DNA of 64,000 bases from Takifugu bimaculatus (GCA_004026145.2 CP034986.1:13813804-13877803); one strand, 5' to 3'. Shown: positions 23,401 to 34,803, numbered from the stretch's first letter. The notes: generated by a model from the letters alone, not told the origin. Translations and numbers: made by a program.

Positions 23401-26400
23401 AGCTTATCAATAGGTAAATACTGAAAAACAGTGTGCTTTGAAGAAAATTAAGCAGCACTTATTTCCACCTTAGGTGTAACACTAACATCATAGACCTGAG
23501 TTTGGAGGAATTAATGGGAGAACTGGGCATGTTTTTTACTCCTGACAAGAGTCTCAAAGTCTGGAGTTACAGTAGACAACTCTGAGGTCATGTTCAATGT
23601 CCAGTCTGTTTCGATGCTTTGTCTTCAGCTGAACCAGAGCTGAGAAGCCACACTCACAGAGGTAGGTAGTGCTGAATGGCAAGAGGATCTTTACTGCTCG
23701 AGTGGCAAGGGAAGGATACTCGCTCATCACAATGCTGCACCAGAAAAGGGAGAGGCTTACCTCCATGAATTTCTTTCACATGACAGCTCCACCAGCATAC
23801 TCTCTTCGTTGCTTGGCAACGTGATGCTTTCCATGTCGATTCCAAAGGGGTCGCGTATCCAGTCATCATCCCTCTGTTTCTCGGGAAAGTAGCGATTAAA
23901 CCGCTCCAGAAGTTTATTCAGATGTGTCGTGATTGTTTTCGACATTGGGGAACATGTCGAGCCGGTTTTTAGAAACATGACTTGCCCATAAGGAGATCTT
24001 TTATTTGAAAGCTTGGATTTTGTCATATTGTTCAAAAATGTTGTGCCCTCTCCCCTGTACAGACACATTTAATGCATTTAACTGGTCAAACACATCCGCA
24101 AGATAAGCAACGTGTGCGAGCCACACACTCTTACTAAACAGGTCTGCAAGAGGCGAGTTGTTCTGGGCAAGAAAGGCTGCGATTTCACCTCGTAGTTCAT
24201 AAAAACGGGACAGTACCTTTCCCCTCGAAAGCCAACGTACCTCGGCATGATACAACACTTGTACATGCTCACTACCAAGATCTTGGCATAGTTTTTGAAA
24301 ACATCGGGTGTTCTTTGCACTCCGTTTAATGTAGTTTACCACTTGGATGACATCTTTTAATGTTCCATGAAGCACGGGTACCATATCCTTTGCTGCTAGG
24401 GCCTCCCGATGCAAAAAAACAATGGTTCCATGTTGCATTCGGAGCTTTCTCAAGTATTCTCCTCCTCCTTTGTCTTCAAGATAAGAAAATCCATATCTCA
24501 TATATTCCTCGTTGTATCTGCGTTTCGCCATGCTCGACATATGTAAACAAACTTTGCAGGTCTTTTTCTATGGTGTGAAATGGCGCGTGTCAACGCCACC
24601 TACTGTTAAGGAGTACGAATTACACTCAGTTTTTTTTTTTTTTTTTTTTAGCATTTCCTTCCCCAGGCAAAGGCCCACGACCCACTGAAAACCAGTTGAG
24701 AAACAGTGCGTTAAAGCGTTGTACCTGAGGTGCTTTCCTGGTATCTCCCCCCTGCTATCGGAACACTTTTGTCTGCTGTCTTTAGGGCTTGAATGGAGAA
24801 GCTTCCTCTTCTCAGCTGGTCCTCTAAAGGCTGAGCTGCGACCGCCTAAGACAGGATCTTGGTGAATGCAAAGCTGGGCAGGAAATAATTCTTGTGACAT
24901 TGCAGAAGCTTATTGAAAGAATGTCACAAAGAAGGCCTGCTGTAATCAAAGAAAAAGCTGGCCAGGGAAGTGTTCATATCTGGTCTTTTTGGGGGAGTAT
25001 TCCGAATCAAAGTGTTTGCTTATTCCTTTATCCAAAATGGACTTTGAAAATTGAAAGCCAAACCGTTAAAGCTGTGTGTTTTGAAGCTTGTTGTGGACAG
25101 CAGTCAATTTAAGAGGAGCAAACAGAAGCAGATAAAGTTCACAAAAAATGGTTGTCATAATTCATAAATGATACACAGCGATGTGTCTCTTGGTTCTTGT
25201 AAACTTTACAGGCAAACTAGCTTAGCTGTAGCTCGTTAACAGCTGTTCTGAATAGTTTGTCATCCCAGTCAGGACATGATCATGTACTCAAGACAGTTAT
25301 CGTTCAGCCACAGCGAGGTCCGCCTTGTCATCGGTGCCCACAGACTTTGAACAGCTATGCAGGAACAGGCTTTGTACTTTGTGCTTCATGAAAAGGTTGC
25401 CAGTGTTAAACTTAAGTGATTATCATCATATGTTGTCACCGTTATTTACAAAATATTGCTAATTTGTCCTTTAGATGATCCATTGGCCGGGAAGTTGGGC
25501 AGCGAGGTTCTCCTCAAACCGAATGCTGTCACTTCACCAATCACCAGCATCACATGGAAACAGGGCCCCAACCTCGCTGTCCAGTGGGATGGAACAGCCT
25601 ATTCAATACTATCGCCAATTTAGAGGTCTGTTGGACGGATCTCTGTGATATTTCCTGCCTGCTCTGTAAATTGCCAGAATGGTAACAACATCTGTGTCTC
25701 CTTACAGACAGGAGCAGTCTCGATGTTAAGACTGGAATCTTGACCATCAGTAACCTGAGTTTAAGTGACAGCAACAACTACACCCCAGAAATCAACAACG
25801 TTCTCCAGAAAGAAATCGTTCTGAAGGTCTACCGTGAGTGGATGAGTCTTTTAGCACAGTCTGGTGTGTTTGTTAGGGGGTAGAAGCTTATAATGAAATG
25901 TTTGTCTGATCTTCATGGTGACAGGACCCGTCCCAAAGCCCACAATTACAGTACAAATTACTGAGGGCGAATACTGTGACTTGATCTGTGATGGAGACAT
26001 CACGGATGCTGAACCAGTCACCTACTCTTGGACTAAAAACGAAGAGCCGCTTCCAGGAACTGAGCGAAAAATAACCCAACAGGTATTTGTGAATCTCTAT
26101 CTAACATCTGTATATCAGAGCGTGAAATTCTGCATTCCGTCGTCTATACAAATATAATGGCGCTGAAGATAACATCTATAAATGATCAGTGGTTTTAGGA
26201 ACAATCCTGCGATTTTTAATTAAAAAGATTGAAGGCAGGCTTAACCGTGCACGTCCTGTCACGCCAGGGACTTTGATGCGACCAGCAGCGGTGCGTTAGA
26301 GTATTGCTCTGCAGTCTTGAACAGGATGAACCCTGATTAAAGGAAAAAGTTATTCGATGTAATGAATGTGAATAAAAGTTTTTTGCGATTTCTCTTGTTA

Positions 26401-27423
26401 TAGTTGAAGGAATGTTCTAAAAGCTACACATGCACGATGTACAAATCCAGTCAGTACGATGAAGAGCGAGCCATTCACCCCAGGAGCCTGGTGAGTTACA
26501 ATAGTTCCCTTTTCAATTGACTTCACTGACATGTCAAAACAATGTCAAATCATTTTGTTGTCAATTTTCAGAACCCGACGGGGTGGCAATAGGTTTAGGA
26601 GTAGGGGGGGGGCTTATCGGCTTGGTCTTCGATCTTGATTATAATTCACAAAGTCTTGACAGGTGAGTAACTCCTGATTAGAATCCTCATGTGGAGTCAG
26701 TGGCAACCTGCTAACCACTGTGTTTACCCTCCCGCAGGTGTGTGGTTCTTCCAGAAAGGTGAGACTGTTTCCTCAGCTTTTCACCAAACACAAAACACAC
26801 CAACACGTTCACCTGACAGCAGGTTATCCCAAACTGGAACTTCCTGCGTAGCAATTTTAAAATAACCGGCTCATTCTGGAAGCAGAAATGTCAAATCAGT
26901 GACAATAAAAGCTGCTAAATACCACAGTGGCAAGCAGAAAATTATGAAGCCACTCCTGTTCATTTTTAGATTCTTTTTTTTTTTTTTAGGTTCTTTCAGT
27001 AAAAAAACAAAAACCAATCAATTCTGAAGGCTTGCCTGTGTTTTCTGTCCCTGCAGACTCAATGTGCTGGACGCCAGGTCAGTGTCTGAGCAGTAACTGC
27101 AAAACTAGCAACAGTTTTTATACTGAATGTAAAATCTATCCTGTTTTATCTAATTCATCCCCTTTTTGACCTAGATTTCTGGAAAAAGTCTCCAGATCAA
27201 CGTAAGTCTGACTTTCTTGTCCCCCGGATCATTTGTCTTTTCTGTGAATTGATTTTCTGATGGACATCTATTTGTATTTATTCCAGCTGCCAATGCTGAG
27301 CGCAAAGAGGGTAAGATACAGTCTTTTTATTACGCCTTTTCTTTGATTCACTGCTGGCCAATTGATCATTTTGTCTGTCATCTGGCAGAGGACAGAAGGA
27401 GATGGCAACGGGACAACAACTGA
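20474..27423 (+). CDS. CD2/SLAM-family-like immunoglobulin receptor with microexon tail; frame broken in exons 2 and 6
   Basis: Eleven exons: 20474-20531, 25475-25625, 25708-25833, 25925-26082, 26404-26490, 26572-26662, 26738-26758, 27057-27077, 27175-27201, 27287-27310 and 27389-27423, about 265 residues. Exon 1 is a signal peptide (MQLLMLLVWAWVLFGVVES). Exons 2-3 form a V-type Ig domain with no cysteine pair (SITWKQGPNLAVQW, TGILTISNLSLSDSNNY). Exons 4-5 form a C2 domain with four cysteines (YCDLICDG, VTYSW, CSKSYTCTMYK). This arrangement is that of CD2, CD48 and SLAM receptors, cell-surface adhesion and costimulatory molecules of lymphocytes. Exon 6 encodes the membrane span, then LIIIHKVLTG and a basic tail ending EDRRRWQRDNN. 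Exon 2 has one surplus base near 25589-25593. Exon 6 needs a base restored near 26573-26580 and one removed in a run of nine G (26604-26612). Assembly error or a decaying gene are both possible. Confidence 0.72.
21379..22300. mobile_element. MITE-like element with inverted terminal repeats
   Basis: About 922 bp bounded by inverted repeats: GGCTGTTTCCGGAACCAC at the left and, complemented, GGCTGTTTCCGAAACCAC at the right. Inside the ends, CTACTCACTACAT on the left mirrors the CCCTACATAGTGCAC of the complemented right end. TTT flanks both sides and may be a 3-bp target duplication, but this is weak evidence because it is a homopolymer. No transposase is encoded. It lies in the first intron of the Ig-receptor gene, about 170 bases before the hAT element. 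Confidence 0.65.
22770..23340. repeat. Imperfect tandem repeat inside the hAT element
   Basis: A unit containing ACATGAAATAAAAAAGTGCA followed by ACCACTGAGCAGTAG recurs starting near 22775, 22984 and 23164, with a decayed fourth copy near 23340. Spacing is about 180-210 bp. Each unit also carries CATAAGGCTGACATA followed by CAATCAGA-type sequence. It occupies the 3' noncoding part of the element, downstream of the transposase. Confidence 0.65.
23520..24540 (-). pseudogene. Degenerate, internally deleted hAT transposase (ZBED5-like type)
   Basis: The reverse strand begins MSSMAKRRYNEEYMRYGF, the usual start of this transposase group. It then jumps directly to the middle of the protein (FLHREALAAKDMVPVLHG, LYHAEVRWLSRGKVLSRFYE, SVWLAHVAYLADVFDQLNAL). 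An in-frame TAA follows KIQAF near 24004-24010. The homologous reading continues in pieces: SLWASHVSKNRLDMFPNVEN, LLERFNRYFPEKQRDDDW and LCECGFSALVQLKTKHRNRL, the C-terminal hAT dimerisation region. The N-terminal zinc-finger region is lost and several stops or shifts are present, so it cannot encode an active transposase. Confidence 0.82.
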
Positions 27424-28776
27424 GGATAGTCTCCAGATTCCAATGAGACAAAGTCATTGTTAGCACTGTCACCAAGATGGAATATCCTACTTTTGAAGTC
27501 AAAATGAATTGACACTAATTTAAAGTGGACAAGGCTGCAGGCGCCTGTTTTCCTGTCAGGATCAGGATTGGAAGGACTATAAGGGACGGGTTGGTGTCAT
27601 CTTCTCAGCCAATAAGAAATCCCATCATACTGCGTGTTTTTGTATCCTGTGACACACTGCTTTAGTCTGACTTGTTTGCTAGCTTATTTTTTCTTCTATT
27701 TTATACTTGAGCATTCAGGTGAGGTTGAAATAGCTTCAGTTTTGTTCTTGAATAGCTCTTTATTAGTTACAAGTTACACCACTGGAAGACTGGAAGTATA
27801 ATCCACATTCTGGGTTTTTTTTTTTTCTAAATAACTGGTCATCAGATGTGTTGATGAACAAAACCTCTGCAGAGGTCTGCCCCCTTTCAGCTGTGGAAAC
27901 AAACGTGCTGCAATCCACAGGCGCAGCAAACTAAACAGCCCTTTACATCTGTGACAATATAAAACAAGTTTCTGTGAAGAAGCCAACGACTTCTTCTCTT
28001 AAAACTGCTTTTGCCTAAGTGTAACATATAGGGTGAATAAAAATCTGATCCAGTTTTTTTGGGGTTTATTTTTCTTTATTTAACAGCATTGAGACCTGTC
28101 AGTCTCAGCGAGTGGCATACATTCAGATTCAAGGCAGAACATTTTTTCACATTCGAAGAAATGTCTTTCATGGAGTTTCATCCATTAATACTGTGTTTCT
28201 ACTCTGGATGTTCAAGCCTATTTTTGTTCAAGATGGTGTAATCTAGCGTCCGCCAAGCCGATGTTGATGTTTTGACCTCCTTAGCCCAGACCTCTGATAT
28301 TTAGTCACATTTACCAACTGAATTATTCGCGATGTCTCGTACCTTAGTCACAAACCAGGGTGACTGTTGACCTCCCTCTATCCAGGAAACTTGGTGATAG
28401 AGATATCAATAAATTAATTTGGAGTAACAAAACAATTTAGAAAAATCAAAGTGCAACAAATTCTTGCATAAACCGGGGAAAATGGTCGTGTTTATTACGG
28501 AAAAATAAATGTGAGCTCTCTGTAAAATTAATGGTGAACTAAGAAGCTGCAAGGTCAAATTAAAGCGACAGTTTCAGTTCGTGGTCCCCGTCTGTCCTGA
28601 TTCATCACTGATGGAGACAGAACCGGTCAGTGTGTATAATAATTGTATGTCCCAAGAGCAGCTTCAGGCACATCCTGAGCAAGACTGAACACTGAACAGA
28701 CCTCTGCTATAGGGCACTCTCGAGTCGGTGCATCCTTCCACAGGCACCTCTTGAACCAGATGGCTCGCCACCCTTG
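27424..28776. other. Convergent 3' region of the Ig-receptor gene and slc19a1
   Basis: AATAAA at 28036-28041 is a plausible poly(A) signal for the plus-strand Ig receptor. On the minus strand AATAAA at 28491-28496 (TTTATT in the given orientation) is a plausible signal for slc19a1. No other coding feature was seen. Confidence 0.4.
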
Positions 28777-31378
28777 TCAACAAGCCTGTTGGACGTCGTT
28801 GGACAAAGCCTCTGTCTCCGGGTTTGTCCCCGCCGGATGCAGTTCGACAGGCTGTCCCACGGTCTTGACTCCTTCCCTCGGCTGATTTCTGTAGTGACGG
28901 AAGATGATCACAGCGGCACCCACAAAGTACATGACGGTAAGAAGGGTGAAGTAGATGAAGTAAACCAAGAACTGTGAGGAAAAAGCAGAACAAATTGTAA
29001 ATACCACATTTCTGTCGGGTTTTCTGTAAATGTTTCTTGTGTGTCACCATACTGGATAAGGTCAATAAAGGCCATTCTGATGCTAAACAAGGTCAAAGAC
29101 GTTATAGTCTGAAGCCATGTTTTTTACCTGGGAGCGAACGTCCAACGCCAGGCCTCGCTTGTCAGCAAATATCAGGATAATGATGCTCTTCAGGATGGTG
29201 GCTAAAAAGGTGTTGATCCCAAACACCAAGGCACACAGCTCCTTGGTAAGGGAGGAGGCGATCTGGAAACTGAGGAGACAAAGGGAGGGAGTGAGCTGTA
29301 GGTGTTTACAACCAACACGAAACACAACCTTAATCACATATTAACCGACACTCACGTGGCTAAAGGCACCAGGAACTGGTAGAATCCCCTGAAGACAATG
29401 TAGGAGACATAGCAGAGCCAGATGTTGTCCGTGGTGCCCATGAGAAGAAGCAGTCCCGCCTGCACTGCTGTGATCACAGCGATGACCAGCTTGGACCACA
29501 AATCCCATCGAATTTTCACAAAGCCAGCAGCGAAGGACGTTAGCGTACCTGGCGGAGGCAGATGTCACCATGGTTCAAAATTCTGAGCCAGTCCTTCATT
29601 CAGTCTGCGTTCTTATTATCACTTCGACTCTGTGTCCATGTCTGGCCTCATCAATTATTTATTTTCTTTGATGGGCAACTTTTACTGCATGCGTGTGACG
29701 TTCAGGTTACTTGATTGTTGAAACTGGGCTCGAGAAGCAGTTTGGGTTGTTTTACGGAATCATTATTACTGAGTTTACTTGGCTCAGCAAATGGGAAACC
29801 ATATTGACTTTAAATATGTTTACTTACTGACAGAAAAAATCTTTTAGAAACTAGAAACAGCTGTCTTAAAATGAATATACTGTGGTTTTTGTATTGAAAA
29901 TACAAATGTCTTACTCAGCAGAGTGGAAGCGGCCTCCACTGCTCCGTTGTAAACGTGCTTGTTCTCTGTCGCCAGGCCCACTTTGTTCCACAAGATATGA
30001 ACGTAGAACAGCACCAGATAGTACCCCGTGGAGTTCAGAACCCACCACATGGACCAAAGTCTCAGGTTTGGCTGCTTCAGAACACCTCGCACCTCCAGCA
30101 GCATCTGGACAAACACTGAATCCTTCCAGCGAGATATAGAGCACAAGGGCGCCGCGACGGACTGTGCGTCGTCTTTCGGGTTCATGTGGTCCATTTCAGA
30201 TTTGGTGGCCACTTCTGCCAGCTCCTTTTGCTCTTGGGTTTTCACCCGGTTGAAAAACAGGGAGCGTTTAGGCCAAGGGAGGCACAGAGCAAGCACCAGA
30301 CCGAAGCTGACGAAGCCCAGAGAAATACTACTGAGGGTGTAGTAGGTAATGTTGCCTAAGGACAGGCACAGCTGCCCCACCACCGAGCTGGTGAACACCC
30401 CCAAGAGGACTGAGGAGCGCGAGTAACCAGCCACACGCTGGTACTGGCCGGGTTTGACCAAGGAGAAGATGTAAGAAGAGTACGCCACACGGCAGGCCAT
30501 TGTGATCCCATAGAAGAACTCTACGAACTGCATCTCCAGGAGGGTGGTGCCCAGCAGCAGAATGATCCAGATGACCACCTGACTGAGGCCCTGGATGACC
30601 AGAACTGGCTTGTAGCGCATGAGATCTGTCAGGAGGAAGGTTGGTACCAGCACCGCCATGTAGGAGTACGTGAGCACCGGTGTGATCTCATTGGTCACCT
30701 GCAAATGAAGAATGACACTTGGAGAAAATGCTATCATGACACCATTAAATAAAATAAAAAAATATCACATCCAATCTGCTTCTCAGTACAGTTTGTCATT
30801 AAAGATAAAATTACTTCGAGGTCAGCATGAGTTATCATTCAGATCCAGCTGTGATCTCAATGGAGGAGATAAATTTAAAGAAAACAAAATGTATACCTAA
30901 AAAAAATAAACTACTGGTAATAACTGATGCCAAGATGAGGCTACGTCTCCACGGGGTTATTACAATGACCCAGTTTAGAGGAATTTGAACTTTGACCAGT
31001 TTTAAGACGGCTTAGCAACCTCCCTGTGGTGGCTTTTAAAGTCTCCATTAGGAGTTCTTTTATTAACTTTACACAAAGAGAAACAAACCTGCCTAAAATC
31101 ATTCAGCAGCAGACACCACTAACCTGTTCCCTGGTGAAGTTCTTCTCCGAGCTAAGAAGATACGGCGTGATGAAGGGCTCTCCTGGCTTTAACGATGACA
31201 TAAATCCATAGAAACACAGGAACACAACAGCCCAGTTCACCTTTCTGGACCCACTTGGTTCCACCTGAAGACTGTCTGAGGGACACCCTGCCGTCCCTGC
31301 ATCTTCTTGCAAATCCTTTTTTTCACGTCCCTTTCGGTCCATCTCGTCGCCACTTCCTGCCGAGTCCTCGGCTTCCAT
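28777..31378 (-). CDS. slc19a1: Solute carrier family 19 member 1, reduced folate carrier
   Basis: Five coding exons on the reverse strand: 31124-31378, 29915-30698, 29356-29548, 29128-29269 and 28777-28971, encoding about 522 residues. SLC19 proteins are 12-span plasma-membrane transporters; SLC19A1 imports reduced folates and antifolates by anion exchange. Signature runs are CFYGFMSSLKPGEPFITPYL, TREQVTNEITPVLTYSYMAV, MACRVAYSSYIFSLVKPGQY, RVAGYSRSSVLLGVFTSSVV and PKRSLFFNR, then TSFAAGFVKIRWDLWSKL, GFYQFLVPLATFQIASSL and KELCALVFGINTFLATILKS. TREQVTNEI and AGYSRSSVLLGVFTSSV fit member 1 rather than the thiamine carriers 2 and 3. The long hydrophilic loop after span 6 carries LFFNR as in RFC. 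The ATG lies one base inside its exon (acceptor at 31380-31381), so a noncoding first exon exists upstream. Confidence 0.93.
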
Positions 31379-32241
31379 CCTGTCAAATGATCACTCAGCG
31401 TTCTCCTCCGGCAGGTTACCAAGTTTTTGTATGTGTGCAGCAAACACCCGCCCAGGTCAAATCAGACTGTTTGGGACCCAAGCGGTGATCTGGTCTCAAC
31501 CTGTGCGCCCCTCCGTGCCAGAGCCCACTCAAATATTGACAAGCGCAGCATTTAACAGGTTGATGACAATATAGTTGGACAACTGCACGCAACCATTCCC
31601 ACGGGTGAGAAAAGGTTAACCTTTGCCCCAGTCCACACTGAGGTTTGCTGAATGTAAGCTATCCGGAGCCTGGTGTCATGGTAACCTGGAAAGATAACAA
31701 CGTTAACTGCTTATTGACGAATATTTTGTCAAATGGTGGCTTATAATTAACCACTGCACTCTCGCTGTTTTGCTAGACTCAGCACTGGATCATATAGTGA
31801 TCCTGGTGACACGTGCAAACCGTTGCATATTTACTGGAAATATTTCTTTCGTCCATGCAGAATAAGGCGGAGATGATGCGTGCAAACGGGGAAAGTTATT
31901 GCATAATATGGAGCTGACTTTTGAAAACAAGGCAAGCAGGCAACAAAAGCCTCACTCCGTTAGCATACCAGTGCTTCCAGTGACACGTAGCCTCCGACTA
32001 AACCCGTGCTGGATCCCAGGGCTACTATCTACGACATATGCGTAAAAGTTAAACATTTACTGCACAATTAACCTGCTAGCACGCTGGCTATCGTCTTGTA
32101 AAATACAGAAACAGATGCACTTGCCAAGAGACGCATAGCAAAAACATATTCAGAGAGAATGTCTGACATCCTCCGCACCAAACAAAGATAAAAGGGCACA
32201 GTTTGATTTTATAACGACTTTATCATGACAAAAGAAGTTAC

Positions 32242-32300
32242 CTCGTGCAGCTCCTCAAACCACTGCGATTCAGCGAGGAAACCAAGCTGTCGCCGCTTTG
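32242..32300 (-). other. Candidate 5' noncoding exon of slc19a1
   Basis: On the reverse strand a donor GTAACT follows GCACGAG at 32242, upstream of the slc19a1 start exon, whose acceptor is at 31380-31381. The transcription start is not visible, and the upper limit given is arbitrary. Spacing and orientation make this the natural first exon, with an intron of about 0.86 kb. Confidence 0.35.
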
Positions 32301-32782
32301 CATTCCGGGAAATGAAGTCCGAGTAATGGAACGCGTTCAATATTAACGAGGCCTGATTTATATTTTGTTCCAACACTTTTCACGGAGCGCCATGTGGCCC
32401 GCGTCTGCCATCAGTTGGACAAATTGTGATACTGCTGTTCATCAACATTTCACGCACAGATGGATGGATGGATAGAGTCATGTGTTATTTTTAAATTGAT
32501 TTATATCTCTGGTACAAATGAAACAATAACACAAACATTTCCAGTTCAATGTTTAAGTATAAAAAAGAAACTAGGCAGTGTGAACCAATCCTTTCCAAAA
32601 AAATCGAGATACAGTATTTTTTTAATGGTCCGATTAATTAAGCATTACTTTGTTTTCCATTTGATGAACCACGATTACTTTAGTTCTTCCATCAATTTAA
32701 AACTTTGGCAAGTCTTACCGTGGCCCAAACCTACAATCACTATGCAGAGCTGAGCATTATGAACATGATAAATGTCCGCACA

Positions 32783-33928
32783 TTAAGCTAACTTTAATAG
32801 CAACAGCATGTTGAGATGGCACTGAGATTGAAATGATTTGATAGGTGTGAAGCAACACAGTCTGGGCCTTAGACAAGAGCCCCGTTGCCCTCTGATGTCT
32901 GGGATGTCGACCGGCTGATCGTCCTCTCCATGTCGGACTTTCCTTCGGACAAGATGGGACATATTATTCCTGAACTTCTGCCCGACAAAAGCGTAGAGGA
33001 CCGGATTGATGCAGCTGTGGAACAGAGCCAGGCTGGAGGTTACATCCAGCGCCGTGGTCACGGCCCTCCTCACACCGCAGTCAAAGGGTATCAGATCAGT
33101 CCTCAAGGCGGTGTCCACCATCAGCGTTATGTGATAAGGCGCCCAAAGGAGCAAAAACGCGACGACCACAGAAATGATCACTTTCATGGCCTTGTGCTTC
33201 TGGAAACCTCGAGTGCGCAACAGCCTCACGACGACGATGCTGTAGCACGTGATCATGACAGCCAGGGGCAGGAAGAACCCAAAAATGTGGAGAAACAGTC
33301 GAGTAGCAATCCTCCACGAGGTGGCGCTGCCCACGTCAAAGTCTTTTGAGCAAATCATCCTTTGTGGGTCCGATTCTAGTGTGTCTGTGTCACTGAAGAG
33401 GGCGGGAAGAGAGAGGGCGCTCCCGAGGGCCCACACTGCAACGCAGAGGACCCAGGTGCAGAGCCTCTGTCGGCTCTTGAGATTCTCATTGGCTCTCACG
33501 ATCACAAGGTACCGATCGACGCTAATGCAGGACAAGAAGAGGATGCTGGTGTAGAAGTTGGCTTCAATGATAAGGGTGAGAAACCTGCACATGACGCTTC
33601 CAAAGATCCATCCTTTGACCAGTGCCACAGCCAAAAATGGGATGGTCAGCGCCATCAGACCATCTGCTACGGTCAGATGGAACAGGTAGATATCGGATGG
33701 GGTCAGCATCCGTCTGTGGGCAAAGATCACCCATCCTACAATCAGGTTTCCAGTTATGGCAAGAAAGAAGATGATTATGAGGAGGAAACATGTGGTCAGA
33801 GCAGCTGTGGGACCCATCAGTTCTACCTCACAGGTCAGCGTCTTTGGGTCCACCACATAGGGGGTGTGGCTGCTGTAGATGGTGTCATTGTTTGAGAAGT
33901 AGTCCTCAAAGTCGAAAGTGAATGACAT
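32783..33928 (-). CDS. CXC chemokine receptor of the CXCR1/CXCR2 (IL-8 receptor) type
   Basis: A single coding exon of 381 residues on the reverse strand. It is a class A GPCR that would bind CXCL8-like chemokines and direct neutrophil migration through Gi. Visible features are an acidic N terminus (FTFDFEDYFSNND), seven hydrophobic spans, SCISVDRYLVIVRANENLKS with the DRY motif at the end of span 3, the span 6 motif LLLWAPYH, and HSCINPVLYAFVGQKFRNN with the NPxxY motif of span 7 leading into helix 8. Cysteines for the N-terminus/ECL3 and span 3/ECL2 bridges are present. ATG at 33928 is chosen because a 3' splice site (TCATTCAG) lies just before it; upstream in-frame ATGs are inside that intron. 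The neighbour arpc2 matches human 2q35, where CXCR1, CXCR2 and ARPC2 are close. I cannot separate member 1 from 2. Confidence 0.88.
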   Translation of the reverse strand: MSFTFDFEDYFSNNDTIYSSHTPYVVDPKTLTCEVELMGPTAALTTCFLLIIIFFLAITGNLIVGWVIFAHRRMLTPSDIYLFHLTVADGLMALTIPFLAVALVKGWIFGSVMCRFLTLIIEANFYTSILFLSCISVDRYLVIVRANENLKSRQRLCTWVLCVAVWALGSALSLPALFSDTDTLESDPQRMICSKDFDVGSATSWRIATRLFLHIFGFFLPLAVMITCYSIVVVRLLRTRGFQKHKAMKVIISVVVAFLLLWAPYHITLMVDTALRTDLIPFDCGVRRAVTTALDVTSSLALFHSCINPVLYAFVGQKFRNNMSHLVRRKVRHGEDDQPVDIPDIRGQRGSCLRPRLCCFTPIKSFQSQCHLNMLLLLKLA

Positions 33929-34294
33929 GTCTGAATGAGGAAACAAAGTTGTACAAAGACAAACATTAGACAACTAGGAAGACTGGATCCCAAAATCCAT
34001 TAGGGAAAGGTTAGATTTTCTGATTTCATGAAGTTAATCTCAGAATGTTGAAAAGCACTAAACTATTTGATTCCCTCCCTGAAATACTCTGAAATTCAAT
34101 CGGCTAACCAATAAATTTGTAATGTTTGCAATTCGACTCTTAACACAAATTGATGAATTCTAACTTTTGCAATCTGATACAAACCTCATAAATCTCATCC
34201 GACAGCTGAAGCTGGTCGGTAATACAATGGTCTTATTTTGAAATAAAGCAAGTATACTGATGTTCTTCTTCAGTAACCTAACTCAGATACTCAC

Positions 34295-34330
34295 CCTCGT
34301 CTCTGCTCCGCTGTGGCTTTGATTAAGACA
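34295..34330 (-). other. Candidate 5' noncoding exon of the CXCR gene
   Basis: On the reverse strand AGACGAGG is followed by GTGAGTAT, a strong donor at 34295. It pairs with the acceptor just before the CXCR start codon, making an intron of about 0.36 kb. Chemokine receptor genes commonly have this arrangement. The upstream limit is not defined. Confidence 0.4.
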
Positions 34331-34803
34331 GTTTTACACAGAAATGAGCATCCCTTTATGTGTGGATCCTGTTTATGATGTCGTATGTACCCAATATTTC
34401 ATTTCCTTCCTGAGCATGTTGACATGTTCAAAAGGTTGCAATAGCATATTACAACACGGGAGGACAAATCACAGAGGATTTCAAATATTCTCCATCTATG
34501 GACTAGGACAAATAACTATTTTAAAATAAAATGTCAATTATTTTAGCTTTCTGAGACTCTCAATAACCTAATAAAGATAAACCAAATATCTAAATATCTC
34601 TCTGCCATCAGCTCCAAGACAGTAGTCAAGGAAAGATTACATCAACACAATTGCATTATTCAGAACTGAACACCATACCTGAAAAATTACACCATAACAC
34701 AGGATGAGATCAGTTTAATCACAGTGGAGAAATTACTGTAAAAGCAGTTTGAAAAACAATTAAAGAACGAGATCAAATAATAGAAGCAGTATAAACACAA
34801 AAT

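Larger units (their letters stand above)
22470..24708 (-). mobile_element. hAT-family DNA transposon insertion with 8-bp target-site duplication
   Basis: The left end reads CAGTGGTTCTCAACTGGT. The complement of the right end reads CACTGTTTCTCAACTGGT, so the terminal inverted repeats match with two mismatches. Flanking it on both sides is the identical 8-mer CGTTAAAG (22462-22469 and 24709-24716), the 8-bp duplication characteristic of hAT transposons. The 2239-bp element inserted in intron 1 of the Ig-receptor gene and carries a degraded minus-strand transposase. Confidence 0.88.
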
